From contig NC_018329.1 in the NCBI RefSeq assembly GCF_000234665.1, positions 556,489 through 620,488 on the forward strand: 64,000 nt of DNA. Direction: 5' to 3'. Positions 61,301-64,000 of the stretch are shown one piece after another; the stretch's first letter is position 1; each line of letters opens with the position of its first letter. The position numbers were made by a program, and so were the translations under genes. The stretch is from Leishmania mexicana MHOM/GT/2001/U1103 (taxonomy: Eukaryota > Euglenozoa > Kinetoplastea > Trypanosomatida > Trypanosomatidae). Under the pieces are notes generated by a model. It was not told the origin of the DNA. It searched no databases and worked only from the letters and a program-made list of their open reading frames with translations.

Positions 61301-62266
61301 AGTGGACGATACCGCTGCTGCTGCTGCTGCCTGCGCCGCTGCTTGATGGAGTGCTTGCGCAGACGGCACGTCCATCACCATCGGCGAGGCCGCGATCCAC
61401 ATGGACGGATCGAGGTTCTTCACGGTGCGCGGGTCGACGACGGAGTTCACCTTGATGAGGGCGCAGTAATTCGCCCCATAGAGCTGCTGCACAGATGCCA
61501 GAACGTGTCGCGCAGTGCTCAGTGACGGAGTCAGCGGTGACGTGTTGTCGTGCAGGATTAGGTAGTACTGGTGCAGCTCTGTGTCCATGCCTGGGAGGCT
61601 GGCGCGCAACTCTTGAATGCGCCTTGCCTGGGCACGGAAGACCTGAAGGATCCCCTCGACGCTCCCGGCCTCGGTCGTGGCAACGGCGAAGAGAGCCCCG
61701 ATGGGGTAGTCGATGGTGTCGAAGGGGCTGCACCGCACGAGGCTGTGGAGGTCGCGGATGAAGGCGCGGTGCCACGTGGGGCAGGCGCGCTCCAGTAGCG
61801 TCGACACCGCTGCTGGCCCGCCACTCACCTCTGACGGTGCGAGGGACGATGACGACTCTGTGGATGGCTGGGCCGCCCGAACTGGCCGCGGCAGCGATCC
61901 GTCGTGGCGGCTGCGATTCTTCTCAACAATGTCCCGCAGCGCGGCATCCAGTTGCTCCCCGTAGGCAAGGTCAAACGCCGCGGTGTTCCGAAGAAGGTGT
62001 CGAGTGTGCCGTGCCACCTGGGACAGCGAAACGTCACGCACACAGTCGGTGCGCATCAGTCGAACACCAAACTTGTTGCACGCCACCGGTTCACTGCGGT
62101 CCCCGATGCGGGCGTAGAGCGGCCCACCCGCGTACACGCTGTGCAGGCGTAGCAGGTGAATGAGGTCCATACCATTACGAGCGCAAATGGCATCCGCCGC
62201 GGCGCTGCTCTCCACAACGACGACGGGGCGTGCATACCGCTGCTCCACCCAGTCTTCTAGGCTCAT
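55397..62266 (-). CDS. TRAPPC8: TRAPP complex subunit 8 (TRAPPC8/Trs85) homologue
   Basis: A very large protein of 2289 aa from ATG 62266 (MSLEDWVEQRYARP); the open frame above it is Cys/Val-rich noise from a CA repeat. Residues about 185-300 match the Trs85 N-terminal region (PIGALFAVATTEAGSVEGIL, then HQYYLILHDNTSPLT and LIKVNSVVD). The block GCYMSPEDVTDVHNVMAYYL (359-378) followed by FKFVERRLRMLDMSVQDRR and a Trp-Phe-Lys-Gly-Lys stretch matches TRAPPC8's GCYLS-type segment and its helix. A TPR-like helical stretch follows to about 800, then a beta-rich part. The last several hundred residues are Ser/Ala/Thr-rich and probably disordered. TRAPPC8 belongs to TRAPPIII, which activates Rab1 for secretion and autophagy. 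The protein is well over the human length (about 1435 aa). Confidence 0.82.
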   Translation of the reverse strand: MSLEDWVEQRYARPVVVVESSAAADAICARNGMDLIHLLRLHSVYAGGPLYARIGDRSEPVACNKFGVRLMRTDCVRDVSLSQVARHTRHLLRNTAAFDLAYGEQLDAALRDIVEKNRSRHDGSLPRPVRAAQPSTESSSSLAPSEVSGGPAAVSTLLERACPTWHRAFIRDLHSLVRCSPFDTIDYPIGALFAVATTEAGSVEGILQVFRAQARRIQELRASLPGMDTELHQYYLILHDNTSPLTPSLSTARHVLASVQQLYGANYCALIKVNSVVDPRTVKNLDPSMWIAASPMVMDVPSAQALHQAAAQAAAAAAVSSTTALSPGAAADRPPALSFRVVHRTCGTWPNSNTAIITGCYMSPEDVTDVHNVMAYYLSQSLFKFVERRLRMLDMSVQDRRTTTLSKMAAWFKGKDEGRPRTADVVNMPSGFDSSASPRYVAHSLEMQMRHCGDLSLALHDLKGAISYYRMCIEELLETLALRPYNRALIAACQEGIGVAQLLQGKLAPQSLTPWYTGLTSATQRVSSQTNRWEVAWNDYLAAGTPMHAVRVAFLLYESSRVRTPPMLDRCHAILTHLQRSGILQRQNLLSGVVNDMLAGIAAFTNAPFPAGLEMPPAIPRDYPVYMNLRRFAQRLQQAGALYRADNSLEQALRCYLRVLELLRAIDPQETWETLAEHLYLTAGQLYMQLGQDVRGIAMTSVAVAQGTPLYRHPATAQQAFEGFWAQQKRMLSSMGYALCPHMPMPRILRGSFCVDRNYYSTDTLTDDAARKMSEAAAETEWHSMEKHLKKTYTETVLRAHPFYRFLVFQGGGKYGCGGAAHGRRSQGGHGGSCGTANNGYRYNTAADERGGASSPAASQQAGARQDDHVFPMAGVASGSAPQPQRHYTIAKAEPLVLNFLMENIIGCSIEATDLTLLYLDYASPEQLWKSSMTQTVRLEAGARRRVSLSFDPVSEGEYAIIGLCWSLLGQEGYYYFATRESRSGYPESLYEYAIENPMPSLDAPENIHVSVTPSKACVTATFQPPIPEHLYDGEYFYTSLVVRNTSAEQDAAHVVLQRSPGASHLMYIEEFGRLQNLEREAPLVLAEHLKAQETRTFAVTIRAQHRRSDAALQNTPNYFFLLLGYLSGPLTEPEKVPPCLLASALELDPENTTTLTESSLTSTIASPTSRTASPTPPLPQQLHSPTAPVAAHKAADGSAVMVCLHRLLRRCEVQPVVAMHSTVLPPANASLQTAVVLTVKSISPPAARASVAATAVTAITTTRGEPASITPTSTSDAVQAIPVSSSGSAASSCHTHARGPSYAPVRIARVLVVHSPRWGVEHKGTEELFADRAVHCLLSHGDSLTLPLLVRRQPRAAEGADTAARRVSLGNAAATSAGAQYPYSDTTCIALAKALPSPARAKAVEEHLGTSVSQSERNLFFLQTSCVGPGHIGARPSAGEAGGGLAFYVDKAGQQKGAIKTAKQRRCDEEDEERRLCGGPIEQYTPLAIAVAWVREEDGGAESREKHSGVGGDLRQREGQVFLFVDPLEHVYQTVAQQQKRQSDQESATSLQPALSAVTAGVSAEQAQQELCEAMLVRYTSLKRWHGALVSHVQAPPVVRVTKGHRLDKTIAAPVPVTLRCLSLAPVPLLVTAEALPPSVPHHSLSSLKHAHREGARGDQTASPAITPPPPSPPAAMTASGSDVPVLFVGKTVHTFLLMPSEEYEVQFTALALRPGLVDCQRISLSAASICYLHSTSEKDDGADEMRGTDGAQPLMCTGMTLPSLIRALRSHKTPSAAPRTAPRVLPSNRQQCGRQRPGDDAGVRSGAERCGRRRALQGYLPAAVHRSVMTLVERYGTRTAELVHQLAPLGPAGGATVSQVMPYTAPALTRVIMVDDHAATPTVAGKGAGVAVRNAAPAAAPVATVSATSTAAAAATRSHDAARKFFRQLEIFETELQRARLGNVSDPHGLQYVYRPTVKMAEAGTSRAGYCTANSSFATPKSATSVAGVGSSAAAPLHTPSWGTPLMPAAAPSPLTEETVTMGNGGAAAPNSAGGSWVTDVASATSRKMDSLARPAVVTAFSAKGTLSSVRSPAQQPCDNAEELGSPLHLPAVAFESHAAEAAFTLDISETTSPLQGSHDGPHPLSGADGMGSVESMAELAVREDSDPLCVAGTKTQVDLVSPARQLRSNNVDFSGAADTCNGTEMLMNANDAKDTETCTSPAARSASALLRHSQEAEHSAFAAPAYDRLSRSSASGTAAASPPGFTADVTAGIPPPSPSSSSSSPSRTAEVDATTPPTGMRNSAAE

Positions 62267-63582
62267 GATGGCGATGTGTAGATCGGGGGACCGGCTATGC
62301 AGGTGATAACGCACACACACACACACACACGTGCTAGCAAGAAAACCTAACGCGCAGACGCAAGTAACAATCCGGCACGCGGAGGACCACGCGAATACCG
62401 ACACAGGGAGACGACGGTATACGTGATGGGGGGTGGCTGTGACTGTGGCTGTCGTGGCAAGAGGTGGTGAAGCGAGAGCGAGTGTTCGAGGTGGGCGTGT
62501 GTGGGTGTACGCGTGCGCGGCGATAGGGAGAGGTTGTTGCCGAATTAGAGAAAGGCGACGGCCGCAGGAGAAACCCACACGCGACCGCCAAGCGAAGAGA
62601 GCACCAACAAGAGAGATCGAGGCAGAAAGATGGCGGGTCACTGCCTCGGAAGAGAAGGGGGGGCAGGCGAAAGAATGTGCGGAGTGTTTTGTGCGTTATC
62701 GTCCGGCATCTGCGGGGTGCGCACAAGAAAAATAAATAAATCGACGACGACGACGACGCGGACGCGGACGCCGGTGAGCTCCACTATCGCCGCATGCGTG
62801 TTTTTGGTTGTGTGTTGAGCACGAGAGGGCGAAAACGTCAGCGCGTTGGAGAGACAGAGAGATGTGAGAAGTGAGTTAGGACCATGTGGAGGTGGAGGTG
62901 GTGGTGGGGGGATTCTAGCGCCCTGCGCGCACCCGCACACCCACGCGTAGACACATCAGCGAGAGAGAGAACGCTGCAACAGACACTGGAGTCGAGCAAT
63001 TCCCGCCCCTCACTGTCTCACCGGTCCCAACGCTGTCACCATGCAGCGCACAACGTCACAGAGCACCGATTGGCCCAAACATTGGAGAGCGCGGGGGTAG
63101 CGCAGAAGAAAACGCGTATGCGCTCCTTGAGCTCGCCCACGTGTCCGCACACACACACGCACACACGCTAAGTCAGTGTCCGTCGTGCTTGCTCAGTTTC
63201 CTTGAACTTGTTCGTCGAAAAATGCAAATTGCCTTCAGAGTGCGCGCTCGCGCTTGTACTGTGCAGTTCTTATACCCATCTGCTTCACTCGGCGAGATCG
63301 CTCCGGCCTCTTGATAATCACTACCATGTGTTCTCCGCGCCCGCACCCTAACCAACAAATGCCATCAGCCGCAGACAACGGCCAGCCGCACTGCGAGAAA
63401 GCCTGCGGCAACGAGAAAGCGGGGAAGCCAGCGAGTGCAGGAGTTACATACATGGATGCGCGACCGCACAGACGCATGGGGAGAGGAAGAGAAGGAGCAG
63501 GGGGGGGGCGGAGCCAGAGGAGGCGCCAGAGGATGCGGGCACCTCTCCATCTCCCCACCCCCGGGAGGGGGGTAGTGAAGAT

Positions 63583-63606
63583 ACACACACACACACACAC
63601 ACACAC
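63583..63606. repeat. (CA)n microsatellite
   Basis: An uninterrupted run of about 12 CA units. Confidence 0.88.
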
Positions 63607-63734
63607 CAAAATACTGATATAAAAAAGATGCGTCATTACAAAGACGAGGTAGCCCACACACCGCAGCGACATCGCACGCACACACGCACGCTCGTGTCAG
63701 TAGGCGTGCAAACTGGAAAATGATCCTCAACCGA

Positions 63735-63735
63735 G

Positions 63736-63762
<27 letters not shown>
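63735..63762. repeat. (CA)n microsatellite
   Basis: An uninterrupted run of about 14 CA units, continued by interrupted CACG/CACA sequence. Confidence 0.88.
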
Positions 63763-63769
<7 letters not shown>

Positions 63770-64000
63770 CGCACACACGCACGCACACCCGGGCAAACAC
63801 AAGAAAGGAGAGACAAGGGAAGAGAGAGGGAGAGACAGCTGAAAGGCGAGATCTGGTCGAAACAACGCAAAGAAAAATAGAAAATGATGATAAAGGTGCA
63901 GAGGACGGCACAAGGGAGATGAGCGATGGAGAAGGCAGTGATGCGTGTGTGTGTGTCCGTGAGCATCTGGGTGTGCTCGACGAAGTGAGAGAGGGAGAGA

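Larger units (their letters stand above)
62267..64000. other. intergenic region to the window edge
   Basis: No supportable gene. It contains the upstream region of TRAPPC8 with a (CA)n run near 62310-62330, A/G-rich plus-strand runs and further CA repeats near 63583 and 63735. It continues past the right edge. Confidence 0.5.

Noticed and set aside
62267..62641. N-terminal extension of TRAPPC8 as a signal peptide
   Set aside because: The hydrophobic Cys/Val stretch is a translated CA repeat; homology begins at the ATG at 62266.
1..64000. tRNA, rRNA or spliced-leader RNA genes
   Set aside because: I found no convincing B-box/anticodon-arm arrangement and no rRNA or SL-exon sequence on either strand.
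1..64000. CRISPR array or bacterial operon features
   Set aside because: The short repeats are microsatellites without spacers; gene structure and repeats are those of a trypanosomatid nuclear chromosome.
1..64000. A transcription strand-switch region
   Set aside because: All convincing genes lie on the minus strand, so no divergent or convergent switch is supported within the window.

Overview
This window looks like chromosomal DNA from a trypanosomatid flagellate of the Leishmania lineage. Every convincing protein gene is intronless and on the minus strand, as in one polycistronic transcription unit running from base 64000 towards base 1. Genes are separated by 0.5-3 kb of pyrimidine-rich (transcript strand) and microsatellite-rich DNA. 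Several genes have a polypyrimidine tract and AG just upstream of the ATG, as expected for spliced-leader trans-splicing. Dispersed elements of about 550 bp carry a sequence I recognise as the ingi/L1Tc-clade signature and match the short interspersed degenerate retroposons (SIDERs) of Leishmania. I name no species.

Left block (about 1-17 kb, visibly less GC-rich): in transcription order, a mitotic-type cyclin with a destruction box, a three-DM10-domain axonemal protein (Rib72/EFHC1 type), a mitochondrial release factor 1, a multi-pass DUF1295-type membrane protein, a small single-pass membrane protein and an unrecognised protein. Near-identical SIDERs lie behind several of these genes; one starts directly after a stop codon.

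Middle (about 17.5-21.7 kb): a decayed SIDER, a 2.1-kb stretch full of inflated homopolymer runs, a fifth near-identical SIDER, 300 bp of G-run-rich sequence, and a frame-broken relict gene. This is probably poorly resolved or misjoined assembly, and it coincides with the change in base composition and the end of the SIDERs.

Right block (about 22-64 kb, GC-rich): TRAPPC8/Trs85, a LAMMER-like kinase, a small Tim chaperone, a tandem 646-bp repeat that I read as a box C/D snoRNA cluster, an ABC-class ATPase with an RGG-type N-terminus, an unrecognised Cys-containing protein, an IKS1-like kinase, two unrecognised proteins, an NSUN6-like RNA methyltransferase interrupted by an in-frame TGA and lacking the motif VI cysteine, the Rab3GAP catalytic subunit and a dually acylated, catalytically complete calpain-like peptidase. 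Two genes (Rab3GAP and TRAPPC8) belong to Rab-GTPase control. Position in one transcription unit does not imply co-regulation in these organisms.

The most rewarding items are the tandem snoRNA array (one guide matches the universally conserved peptidyl-transferase-centre segment of LSU rRNA), the interrupted NSUN6 homologue, and the anomalous 18-21 kb junction.
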